Shown here: one piece after another, positions 1 to 9,834 of the stretch
Numbering within the stretch: the stretch's first letter is position 1
How the letters are laid out: each line of letters begins with the position of its first letter
From: Gaeumannomyces sp. JS-464
Lineage: Eukaryota > Ascomycota > Sordariomycetes > Magnaporthales > Magnaporthaceae
DNA length: 64,000 nt
Assembly (NCBI GenBank): GCA_002197995.1
Contig: NGZR01000005.1
Span: 4,898,001 to 4,962,000, forward strand
Direction of reading: 5' to 3'
Program-made: the position numbers and the translations under genes
The notes under the pieces: generated by a model
Told to the model about the DNA's origin: nothing
What the model saw: only the letters and a program-made list of their open reading frames with translations
The model's database searches: none

Positions 1-2150
1 TTTGGACACCGAGGCAACAATCCACACTCCGGCGACAGTGGCTGCGGCTCACTCACCTGTGGCCGACGACTCGGATAGCGATGGAACTAGCATCTACAGC
101 GACGCTTACGAGGATCCGGCAGACATGGACAATGACGGCTTCCAGTCGATTGACGCCATCGTCGAGAGTCCTGTTGCTACCAATGCGTCCTCAAACCCGT
201 TGAGCGACAGGGCGCCGGTCAAAGTGCCAGACGCAGAGCCGGTCGTCCAGCGGCCTCCCACGCCAGTGGCGTCACCTGCACCGGAGGTGGTCGCGAGAGC
301 AATACCATTCCAGCCTCTTGATGACTGGGAAGCGGCCAAAGCCTTCTGGCGGAGTCTGTCAGCCGATAAGAGGGCGCAGTTGGAGAGAGAGGCGGCCGAG
401 GAGGCCGGCACAGAGGCCGATCTGGAGCAAGACGCCAAAGTAGAGGCGGCCAAGCCCAGGCGGAAGAAATCGTCGAGAAGAGACAGCAGAGAAGAGAGCG
501 ATTCAGGAGTCGGCACAGGGCAACCCAGAGCGTGTCTACATGATCAGACCAGGCACCAAGGCTCAGGATGGTGTTGCCAGCCCTGTCCTCAGGAAGAGCA
601 TGCGACAAGAGGAACCCCAGGAAACAACTCCTACAGGGAGGCCTGTTCTTCGCAAGTCGATGCGAGGAAATGTTACGGCGGAGCAGCAACGACCCTCGAC
701 AAGTTATGCCAGCCCCGATGCCCAGTCCCAGCGCCTGACGAAATCAGGTGCAGCGCCCCGCCGCCCAATGTCGTCACATGTTTCGACAACCCAGGCGGCA
801 GCTGGGGCGGCTCACCAGGCTCACAACAAGACGAATTCGGATACCATCTCACTACCACAAAGGAATAATACTATAACCAGCTTCTTCCCACCGGTGCTGA
901 AGCGAAGGGGCTCGACTTCAAGCGAGAGCAGCTTCAGGCGGACCACCGCTAAGCGAGCCTCGGCTGCATTTGGGAAGGGTGATTCGGGGGGTTTTGCCAT
1001 GCGCAGGACCCTCCGCGGCGCAGCCCTTCCAGAACAGGAGCAGGCAGAACCTAGCCGGCGCTTCTCGCTGAGGTCATTCTCGCCCGCGGACTCGACCCGG
1101 CGAGGGCAGATGGCGCCACCGCCCCCGGTCAGCTTTAACAGCCAGCAACGCATGCGCTCATCCCTTCGAGACGGCCAGAGAACGGGTGGCAAGGCCAAAG
1201 GCGACGGTAGCGGCATCCACATGCCCTCGCTTTTCAGGCCCAAATCGTCCAAGGGCAAGAAGTCGAGCCGGTTCGACGACTCGAGCGACGAGGAGGGCGG
1301 AGTGGGAGGAACTGGTTTCCGGAGCCGATTTGAAGACTCGAGCGATGATGAGGCTACCGCACCGCCGGCGCCCCTCCCTGCACTGAGCACCAAGACTATG
1401 CGGTCGGGTACCAGCGCATCGAGGCCCCAAACTGTTCAGGAGGAGGCGGAGTCGCCGGATCTCCCCGACAGCGACAACGACGAGAAGCCAGCGGCGCCGG
1501 TGAGAGCGACAGTCGGCAGGGCTGTTTCGTCAGGATCTAGACGGCCGTCGCGACAGGGCCTCGGTATGGCCCATCAGGATTCACGCTCGGGCCGTGGCGC
1601 TGCTTTGGGGACATCACTTATGAAGAGTGGCACCAACAGCAGCATGCCAGCAGTCGGCAGTGCTCCGGCCAGCTCGACGGGCCGCCGCGGAAGCTTCATG
1701 TCGACAGTACTGAGGCGCAAGAAGACTGGCAGCAACGAGCCGGGCAGAATTCAACGCGGCGAGGTCATGGACAGCGCGGCTCGCCGCGACACGGCTCTGG
1801 AGCGAAGCACGCAAGAGCTTTCTGCGCTGCGCGCGCAGAGGCGGACGGCGTCGATGCCGATAGTGCCGACAATGCGGCGCAACCACAGCGGCGATATAGA
1901 CGATGACTGGCCGCTGGCGACACCCGTGGATGAGGACGACGAGGAGAAGACGGTGGGCAGCTCGCGTCCCAGCTTTGCGAAGCGTAGGAGTCTCTCGCAA
2001 GGCAATGCGATTTCCGGGGTGACCAGCGATGATGCTCTCGTAGTTGTCCCTGACAACATGGACGAGGTCGCGCTGGCCACCGGCGCGGGACCGCAGAAGA
2101 AGAAGAAGCGGTTCCCGGCACTGAGGCGGATGTTCAGGCTGGACGACTAG
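1..2150 (+). CDS. Arg/Ser-rich low-complexity protein, 5'-truncated, one frame break
   Basis: The 3' portion of a gene that enters from the left edge; no initiation codon is visible, so the N terminus is missing. The first part is acidic and Pro/Ala-rich and contains a short charged helix-like stretch (DWEAAKAFWRSLSADKRAQL). The second part is basic and Ser/Arg-rich, with two copies of the motif VLRKSMR about 18 residues apart, and ends in a lysine/arginine cluster (KKKKRFPALRRMFRLDD). The frame changes between about 505 and 540, after SREESDSG and before ERVYMIRPG. No GT-AG intron of workable length fits there, so one extra or two missing bases are likely. It has no catalytic domain I recognise. 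The composition suggests a disordered scaffold, perhaps cortical or nuclear, but I cannot name a family. Coding status is supported by the long open frames and their coherent composition. Confidence 0.65.
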
Positions 2151-2582
2151 GAGGCCAGGTGTCTGCCGCCTCGTCCTCGCGGGGCCCCTGCCGTAAGGAA
2201 GCCGCCGTCAGGGGCCTACGTCATCCGTTTAGGGGCCGGTTCCTGCTGCACCTTTTTACTGGTTCTGTCTTGCGGTTGTGGTGGTGGAGGTCACGTGGGA
2301 TGATGGGATTGATCTACAAGGTGCCTCTATGAAACACGATACCTAAATCACCTAATGTCTGGTTTTCCCTTTGTACTTCTTATTGATTTCACTTTTCGTT
2401 TCTTTTTACTGGGTTGGCAGGCAAAAGTCGATTGAACTGACGGCGATTTGGCGTTTTCTTTCCCCTTGCGATTGCAGCGGCGTTGCTCTGGGCAGTGCCA
2501 TTGTTCAGTTTTTCTCGTTGATTTTGGAAAACGAAGGCCTTTATTCTAATACCCCTGAGAAAACGAACGGATTCGTTTCAAG
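2151..2582. other. Intergenic spacer, T-rich 3' flank
   Basis: Non-coding between two genes on the same strand. It has T-rich stretches near 2360-2410 and 2508-2525, as expected of a fungal 3' UTR and terminator zone. No further gene is visible. Confidence 0.5.
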
Positions 2583-3484
2583 ATGTCGACAGTTGATGCG
2601 CGGATGCTGTGTTCAAATCACGCGCTGGATCCAGATCCACTCGGGGCCGCCCGCTGGTGCAAGATCGCCTGTGATAGCCCAGAAATCCATTGACAATTGA
2701 CAAGAGCAGCCAAGCACAGCCCGTTGACGCCATCGATCATTCAAGCTTCATCACTCAATACCAGTATCAGCACCTCGCGAAAGACGCAACACGCCGGATG
2801 GAGGAACTCCCAATCCAGCCGTCCGGGCTTTATTGGCAAAACGACTTCATCACGCAGGAACACGAAGCAGAACTCATAGAAATATTCCGTAAGCTGGAGT
2901 GGCCTGAGCGAGGGGGACGTCTGTCGCTTCACTATGGCTTCACCTTCGACTACAAGACGTTCGGCGTGGACCCAGACATCCCCTTCAAGCCGTTCCCAGA
3001 CTGGCTCCAGCCGCTGGTCCCAGCCACCGAGGGCCGCCCGCCAGACCAGGTGTGCCTGCAGTACTATCCGCCCGGCGCCGGCATCCCGCCGCACGTCGAC
3101 ACGCACTCGGCCTACGACCAGCTGTACGCGCTGTCGCTGGGCGCGCCGGTGCTGATGCAGTTTGCGCGCGACCGGGGGTACGGCTCGCCCAAGGAGCAGG
3201 TCGACCTGGACCTGGCGCCGCGTAGCATGCTGCGCATGAGCGGTAACGCGCGGCTGCACTGGACGCACGGCATCCGCAAGCGCAAGACGGACGCCCTGCC
3301 CGACGGCACCGTCCGCCGCCGCGCCGACCGCTGGAGCATCACGTACCGCTGGGTGCGCGACCCGGCCGTGTGCGAGTGCGGCGACGCGCGCCTGTGCGAC
3401 ACGGCGCAGGCCCGGCTGGGGATCGAGAGGGAGCTGCGGTGGAAGAAGGAGGAGGGCGGTTCGTCGCGAGACGCCAGCGGGTAG
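2583..3484 (+). CDS. ALKBH8-like 2-oxoglutarate/Fe(II) dioxygenase (AlkB fold)
   Basis: AlkB-family dioxygenase, closest in pattern to the AlkB domain of ALKBH8, which hydroxylates modified wobble uridines in tRNA. The core reads through LQYYPPGAGIPPHVDTHSAY, giving the iron-binding H-x-D pair. HWTHGI supplies the distal His, and RWSITYR supplies the arginines that bind 2-oxoglutarate. No RRM or methyltransferase domain is present, unlike animal ALKBH8. After the core lies a C-x-C-x5-C motif (CECGDARLC) that could bind zinc. The secure part starts at the in-frame ATG at 2798. I extend to an ATG at 2583 through a possible 53-nt intron at 2657-2709, because the frame stays open and protein-like upstream of 2798. 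That first exon is tentative. RNA versus DNA substrate cannot be decided from sequence alone. Confidence 0.8.
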
Positions 3485-3825
3485 CCGGAGCGGCCCGTTG
3501 AGGAAAGAAGCTGACGCACCCCGGTCGGATCGCCTTTCAGCTCGGCACCGAAACGGCAGGTGGTGGCCGTTGGTGGCTTGGTAGGAACCAACAGTCCGGC
3601 GGTCTTCCCTCAGCTGCCAAGCCTGGCGGATCCCCCGACATGGCACCCCGGCCCATTTCCCCAGTGAGAGCTGCCGATGCTCGCTCCTCTGGCGGCCGAA
3701 GTTTAAAAACGACAGGCATCTTCCCAATAAATACCACGATGGCCTCCCCGTGCAGACAGTCTAGTGCGACTGACTGACCGACTGTTCTCTCTGTCCGGCC
3801 TTTCTCGACTAATCGACTACCCTAG
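3485..3825. promoter_or_regulatory. Promoter region of the FAD oxidase gene
   Basis: A non-coding gap of about 340 bp. A TATA-like AATAAATA element lies near 3725-3732, roughly 100 bp before the next ATG, and is followed by a CT-rich leader. No other gene is visible. Confidence 0.35.
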
Positions 3826-5476
3826 ATGAGGTTCTCACCGTGCATTCCTGCCCTTCTGGGTGCTGCCGAGGCCGGAGCCTTGTCACTATCTGGAAACTCG
3901 ACGGACGCTGTAAGCTTCGCCCTCATTCTACCAAGGCCTCCTTACCGCTAACCGCCATGCCCAGTGCGCTCAAGTCTCCTCGGCCCTTCCAGGCAAGACG
4001 TCCTTCCCAGACTCGGCCCTCTACGCCCAGTCCAAGGACTACTGGTCAGCGTTTCAGGCTGCCGTGTCGCCAGCCTGCTTCTTCTACCCAGAAAGCACGG
4101 CCGACGTCTCAACCGCCATCAAGCTGCTGGCCTCCCTATCGGCCCCCTTCACCGTGAAAAGCGGCGGCCACACCGCCCACGCCGGCGGCTCCAACGTCCA
4201 GGCCGGTGTGACCATCGACCTGGTCCGCCTGAGCCAGCTGACCGTGTCCGCGGACCGGGAGACGGTTTCCATCGGGCCCGGCAACCGCTGGGGCAACGTC
4301 TCGGCGGCGCTGGACCCGCTCGGCCTCGGCGTCGTCGGCGGCCGCGTCGGCCAGGTCGGCGTTTCCGGGCTGATCCTCGGCGGCGGCATTTCGTATTTTT
4401 CGAACCGCCGCGGCTGGGCCTGCGACAACGTGCGCGCCTTCGAGGTCGTGCTCGCCAGCGGGGACGTCGTCGTCGCCACGCCCACCGAGCACGCCGACCT
4501 TTTCTGGGCCCTGCGCGGTGGTGGCGGGAGCCACTTTGGCGTCGTGACGCGCTTCGACCTCGAGGCCTTTGCCCAGGGCAACCTGTGGAGGCAGCTGTCG
4601 GTGTATTCGTTGACCGAGCCGTCCACCACGCAGCTGATCCAAGCCTACGTCGAGCTTGGCCTGGTCGGATTGAACGAGGACGTGGACTCGCACAACTTCA
4701 TGGTATGCATATCGTCATCTACCAACCTCTGAAAGCTCCGAAGGAAGACTCACAGATATCAAAAGTTCATTGGTGACGGGCCCCTTTTCGGCGGCGGCTT
4801 CATGGGCAACTTTGTCTACCACGCCAAGGCGCCGGCAAACCCGCAGAGCGTCCCCGCAGTCTTTGCCAACATCACGTCCGTCCCCGGCTCGCTCCAGACA
4901 ACGACCGACAACGCCAACGTCTCGGCGCGCCTGCTCGAGATCTCGGAGCAGTACGGCCTCCGCAAGAGCTGGCGCGCCGTCACGGTCCGGCTGACCAAGG
5001 ACACGGCGGGGCTGCTCCGCGACGTCGTCATCGCCGCGTTCCAATCCCACGTTGCGAGCCTGCGGGCCGCCGTGGCCGGGCTCGGCATCGAGGACAAGGC
5101 GCTGGCCCCGGGCATGTCGTGGCACGTCATCACCACGACCACGTTGCGCGCCATGGAGAAGAACGGCGGCAACGCGCTGGGCCTGCGGGTCGAGGACGGC
5201 CCGTTCATCCACATGAACACCATCCACACCTGGTCCCGGCCCGAGCTGGATGGCCTCGTCGAGGACGGCATGGCCGACCTGGTGGCGCGCATCGGGGAGG
5301 GGGCGGCCGCGAAGGGGCTGGGCAGCTCGTACAAGTACATGAACTACGCGGGTCGGACCCAGAAGGTTTACGAAGGGTACGGTGCCGAGAACCACGAGCG
5401 CCTGCGGAAGGTGGCTGAGCGCTACGATCCCGACGGGGTGTTGAAGACGCTGTGGAAGGGCTACTTTGAGCTATAA
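3826..5476 (+). CDS. Secreted FAD-linked oxidase (berberine-bridge-enzyme type)
   Basis: Flavoprotein oxidase of the FAD_binding_4/BBE class; family members oxidise alcohols, sugars or secondary-metabolite intermediates. Proposed exons are 3826-3909, 3965-4702 and 4766-5476, giving about 510 residues, normal for the family. Intron 1 has a clear GTAAGC donor and CTAAC branch site. The acceptor of intron 2 (AAG at 4765) was chosen because it is the one that keeps frame; a better-looking CAG at 4755 would not. The N terminus looks like a weak signal peptide. SGGHTAHAGGSN contains the His (about residue 97) used for covalent FAD attachment. The second attachment Cys seen in bicovalent members is absent (GRVGQVGVSGL instead). 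The C terminus has the BBE segment NYAGRTQKVYEGYGAENHER. The substrate is unknown. A zinc-finger gene and a dienelactone hydrolase follow within 3.5 kb. Confidence 0.85.
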
Positions 5477-6073
5477 GATGGCGGGCAGGTAGAGAGAGGC
5501 TCCATGTCTCACGCAGTTAATGAAGACGCAACGTGCACCAACTTCGGAAATGCTTGTTGATTGCAAGAGCTAAGCCCAAGCGGGCGGAGGTCAGATACTT
5601 GACATCAAACGAAGTCTCGCGGGGACTGACACCTCCCGAGCCACCAAGAGCACACGTTCCGTCGCACCTCTCCGGACGTCCACAAACAAAAGCCACCGGC
5701 CGCGTCTGCTGCTGGTGGGCGAGAGCACGTACTTCCCGGCGGGAAGTACGTGCTCTCGCCCACCAGCAGTGTACAGAAACGGCCGGTGACCGTGAACGAT
5801 CCCTTCGTCGCGTCGCGGTAGGTCGCTTTCGCGCGTTAAGAGAGCTTGCTCCGGCCCCGTCGTCTGTGTGGTTCCGTCGGCGTCACGAGCTTCTTATACC
5901 TGACCCCCGCCCGCCTGGGCTTACCTCTCACACCTTCGACTCGCTGTTTATCTCTCTCTCTCTCCCTCTCTCCCCCAGATCCTCCTCCATCCTCCCACCC
6001 ACCCATATCCCCTCCCTCCCAATGTGAAAAAAAAGGTTTGCGAAATCGATAGCGGTTCGGGATCGTGGGTTTG
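5477..6073. other. Convergent 3' intergenic region
   Basis: This spacer separates the stop codons of the oxidase and the zinc-finger gene. Apart from the palindrome it holds a CT-rich tract at about 5948-6020, which reads GA-rich on the transcribed strand of the zinc-finger gene. No gene is visible. Confidence 0.5.
5709..5769. repeat. 61-bp perfect inverted repeat (30-nt arms, 1-nt centre)
   Basis: Bases 5709-5738 are the exact reverse complement of 5740-5769, with only base 5739 unpaired at the centre. A second inverted pair flanks it: the 9-mer CACCGGCCG at 5694-5702 and its complement at 5780-5788, making a structure of about 95 bp. It lies between the 3' ends of two convergent genes. It could form a long hairpin in either 3' UTR, a cruciform in DNA, or be a fold-back artefact of sequencing. 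Confidence 0.95.
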
Positions 6074-6894
6074 TTACTCGACGCGGCGTATGCAAGACGT
6101 TGGGTTCTTCTGGTGGCGCAGCAGATTGTCCTTGCGAGGCCCATTGAGGCTTTTGCCACAAAGAGTACACGTAATCTTGCTCTTATTGTGCACGCTGCCA
6201 ACGTGGCGGTTGAGGTCCCTCCTGTGTTCGAAGGCGCTCGTGCACCCCGGCTCGGTGCAGCGGAAGGGCGGCGGCGGCGGCAGCGGAGGAGCGGCTCCCC
6301 GGGCGCAGGGGTCTTGGGGCTCCTGCTCGACGTGGACGACGACGACGCCTGAGTAAGCTCTGGCGCCGCGGTCCCGGATGGCGTTGGCGGTGTTGCTGCC
6401 GAGTTGATCTTGTCTGCCATGGATGCCGACAGCGGAAAGGTCGGTGTCCAGCCGTCCACGTCGTCGTCATCGTCATCGTCGTCGTCGTCGTCTTGGTGTC
6501 TCGCCTCGTCTATGTTGTCGGCCAAAGCGCCGACCGTCTCGTCGTCGCTTCGGGGCCCCTCCTTTTCCGTATCCGCCAAAACGTCGGCCATACCACCGTT
6601 GTCTTGGCGTTGTGATTCGTACAACGACTTGTCTGCCAAAAATTCCACCAGATCGTCCCCGTCGAGTTCCGCCGCCTCGAGAACCCACGATTTCTTAATG
6701 CGACCGATCGCAGCCTCATCACATTGCTCTTCACTATATCCTGGGCCGCACACTGCCGGCTGCCCTTCATCCTTAACCCCCTCCCCCTCCTCCTCCTCCC
6801 CCGTACAGTGATCGAGTTCATATCGGCACGAGAATTCTTCGAAAGACCACGGGGCGTCCGCACAGTCCCGATCGGGAGTCCCGTGTGTCCCCAA
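6074..6894 (-). CDS. C2H2 zinc-finger protein with acidic N-terminal region
   Basis: Likely DNA-binding protein. The C terminus carries one classical C2H2 finger (C-x4-C-x12-H-x4-H, around RCTEPGCTSAFEHRRDLNRH) followed by a degenerate finger (CTLCGKSLNGP...RH...C). The arrangement matches small fungal C2H2 factors that end just after the fingers. The N-terminal part is strongly acidic, with a run of 11 aspartates encoded by GAC/GAT repeats near 6462-6495. The acidic part and the fingers are in different frames. The finger frame is open only from about 6472 downward, so the frame changes between about 6350 and 6475. A 71-nt intron (6360-6430) with a weak GTCGGC donor would restore frame, but a repeat-length error in the GAC tract is equally possible. 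Start is the ATG at 6894. Target genes are unknown. Confidence 0.7.
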
Positions 6895-7310
6895 AGGCTC
6901 TGGCGCCTTAGCTCTCTGTTCACTGCTCCATGACCACGAGATGTAAAGGCGAGGGAGGACAGCAGCAGTCCCCCCTCAGGTGGCTTCTTGAAGGCTCGGA
7001 AAGGTGCCGGGCCGCGTGGTTCAGTTTCCGGAAGGCCGGCAGGCTGTCAAAGTTGAGGTGTTGTTAGCCTTGAACATTCAATTATAGAATAACATGGGTT
7101 TTAAAACCAATTGAAAAAGCAAAAAATGAAAACGTACTCTGCGGACCAGCCGTTAAGGCTTGAGCGTATTATTCGAGTAACCGCTAATGGGGTAAAAAGG
7201 AGAGAAAGAGGGCAATCAAAGGTGGTAAATCCCCCGCCTTTTGTAGACCAGGCTGCCTGCATTGACAGGCAGCCGGCAAGGCTCCTTGGAGAGAAGCATA
7301 CTTCCCTGAG

Positions 7311-7350
<40 letters not shown>

Positions 7351-7834
7351 CAGCCTATGGTGTCTGAGCGAAGGGGATGGAAGGTCTTGGACCAGCCAGG
7401 CCATGCAAGACGGCCTCTCAGAGCGCTGGATGGGCCACTCGGGCCTGAATTTGGCCGACCGTCCATCACGCGCGGATGCGAGGGCCAATCACAGCCATCC
7501 ACGAATGAGGCCCAGGGACCAACCGCACAACGGCCCGGGTCGGAGATGGTGTGGAAGCCAAGACCCGGCCTCTTTTGAGGCGCAGGCGCTCGTGCCACTG
7601 CGGGGGAAATGAGGGGAGGAATAGAAAGCCGGCGCACGTCATTCAGTCCAATCAGCAATGATAGCGAGCAAAGATAAGGCTGACAAGCTGACGAGCAGAC
7701 AAACTGGCAGTAAAAGGATGGATTGTGCATGGTTTGTTAAATTGATTGTTGGCTTTCAGGAAATTCATCGGCCGACTCACGACGACTGCCTACCCGCCTT
7801 CCGCCCCAGCAGACCGGCTATGCACGTCAGCCAC
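6895..7834. other. Intergenic spacer
   Basis: Upstream of the zinc-finger gene and downstream of the hydrolase gene. Apart from the CA repeat at 7312-7348 nothing gene-like is seen. Confidence 0.5.
7312..7348. repeat. CA dinucleotide microsatellite
   Basis: A perfect (CA)n run of about 18 units in non-coding sequence. Confidence 0.95.
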
Positions 7835-8752
7835 CTAGCTCCAGTTCTTGCCGAAGAACTCGAGCACCGTCTTGTAGCCTCTGATGTACTCCTCTTGGAC
7901 CCTGGGCTGCGTCAGGTCGGCGCGAGCGGCCATCCAGCCGTGGACCTGGTCATTGAACATCTCGACGTGCTTGGGCACGGTGAGGGCGGCCTCGTACGCC
8001 TTCACGTCCTCCTCCTTCTCCTCCATCGACGCCAGCATGATGATGGGCACCTTGATGTCCTTGGCATCGTTAGCGTCGACAAAGGCCGGGTGGATCGCGG
8101 CGCCGGCCTTGAAGGGGTTCGTCTCGGGCTTGGACGTCACGAGCGACACGATCTTGCCGCCCCAGCAGTAGCCGATGATGCCCCACGACTTGATGTTGGG
8201 GTGCTTCTCCTGCACCGCCTTGACGTAGTCGGGGATCTTGGCCGCCGTCTCGCCGGGTGCCCAGTTTCCGAACCAGGCTCCCAGGTTCTTTTGCTTCTCC
8301 TCGGTGTCCGGAGGGTACCTTGCAGGAGCAGATACTGTCAGCGTATTTGTTTGCTTGTGGCAGGCAAACGTGAACCAAATAAAACGACTTACCACTCAAT
8401 GGGGCACGGCTTGCCCTTGAACCAGTCGGGCATAAAAACCTTGTACTTTTGGTTGGCGTCGCTGGTGGCCAGGATGTCGGCGCCCTGGAGAGTCTGGTCG
8501 AAGTAGCCAAAGATGTCGTAAACGGAAATGATGCCCTTGTCGGCGTCCTGGGGGCCGGTGACGTCTGTTGGTTGAGCGGCTCTGTTAGCCCCAGTGGTAG
8601 GACAGACAACTGGCCAATGGCACTGGACACTTACAAGTCTTGTAGCCACCCAGCTCCTCGTACGAGCCTTTGGTCTGGTAACCCGTCGCAACGACGGGTG
8701 GCACGTTGCAGCAGGCCTTGCTGTGGCCGGCGGTAGCCTCCATCTCGGGCAT
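7835..8752 (-). CDS. Dienelactone hydrolase family protein
   Basis: Alpha/beta hydrolase of the dienelactone hydrolase family, which cleaves enol-lactones and related esters; fungal paralogues act in aromatic degradation or detoxification. Exons (minus strand) are 8635-8752, 8393-8564 and 7835-8318, giving 257 residues. Both introns begin GTAAGT, and splicing rebuilds the family motifs YKTYVTGP and CPIEWYPPD across the joins. The nucleophile is the Cys in GYCWGG (about residue 148). The catalytic His lies in VHGWMAAR (about residue 223). The ATG at 8752 is preferred because a CT-rich leader and an AATAAATA element (near 8890) lie upstream. The frame stays open to an ATG near 9007, which would add a basic, possibly mitochondrial leader, so an alternative longer form cannot be excluded. 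Confidence 0.92.
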
Positions 8753-9712
8753 CCTGGCCGTGGTTGAGAATCTCACAGATCTGGCGTTGGTTGAACAAGT
8801 CGTGGAAGCGCGCAGTGTCTGGCAGCCGAGGTGAGAAGAATGGTTATGGCAAGGAAGAGGGGCAGGTGTAAGAGGCCGGCCGGCTGTATTTATTCCCGCG
8901 CACGCGAATCGAGCGGCCGGCGGGGTGGTGGTGTTGCCCACCGCTGGAGTGGCTGCAAGGCCAGCGGCTGCTGCTACGCGACGCTTTACGGCGGAAACAG
9001 CTGCCATGGTTAGCAACCAGGCAGCACGGCAAGATCAGACGGATTATGTGATGGCTGCGTAAGGCAGGCTGGTCCAATCGCACAATCAAACTGTGTGGGG
9101 AGGAGGGTGTAATCGAGGAGGATCCGGAGTCCTGAAGCTGTCCGACGAAACGCCCCGTCTCCTGCCAAAAGCCATTCTGTTTTGTCTGGCTTCTCGTTGA
9201 AGCAAAAGACTCCTTTTCCTGCCGATGAATGCCATCCAATGATTGCCAAGATTCGCGATCGCCACAAGGCGTCGCCATGATGATGCATCCCAAATGCGGG
9301 GTAGCTTCGGAAGCTCTGACGGAGGTTTTTGGACAGCCGATGATGTCAGCTCCGCGATCATACAGTGTGGGCAATGAGCGAATCACTGGGGTATCCACTG
9401 TGACATGAATCGCCCGTCCCTAGGCTGTATTAGATAAGCCTCGGTTGTGGACCCGCGTTCCTGACCCAATCGAACGCGACCGATCACGGTCTTCCCTACT
9501 ACGTAAATTAAACCAGCCGTGCCAGCCATTCCGATATGGCTTCATCTCGTTGTCGTGCCACCGTCTCTCTACTTTTGTACACAAGATTGAAAGAAAAAGA
9601 AAACGGTAAGACTAAAGTGCAAAAGCTCACTCGGCTGCCCTTCTTTTGGGACAACCTCGCTACGAAAACCCTTTCTTTTTTGGGATGATAGGGTTTTGCT
9701 AGCTCTAATTCG

Positions 9713-9834
9713 CCGCCAAAGGACGGATTCGAACCAGCAAGCTTGGGGTTTCCTGGCCCTCACCCCTGGAAGAAGGTTGTAGCATTTAATTTTATTACCA
9801 CGGTTTTCACCCGTTCAACCACTCGGTTTGCTGC
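9713..9834 (-). other. Possible decayed tRNA-like sequence
   Basis: Read on the minus strand it has a type-II D-arm-like block (CCGAGTGGTTGAACGG, with CCG/CGG stem) and, about 90 nt on, a T-loop block GGTTCGAATCC. Both are hallmarks of Ser/Leu tRNAs. The acceptor ends do not pair and the T stem has mismatches, so it is probably a relic or chance resemblance, not a working gene. Confidence 0.3.

Noticed and set aside
2741..3727. 328-codon open frame on the minus strand
   Set aside because: It is antisense to the ALKBH8-like gene and shows no domain; a composition shadow.
7658..8506. 282-codon plus-strand frame
   Set aside because: It is antisense to the dienelactone hydrolase exons, which splice into a complete family member.
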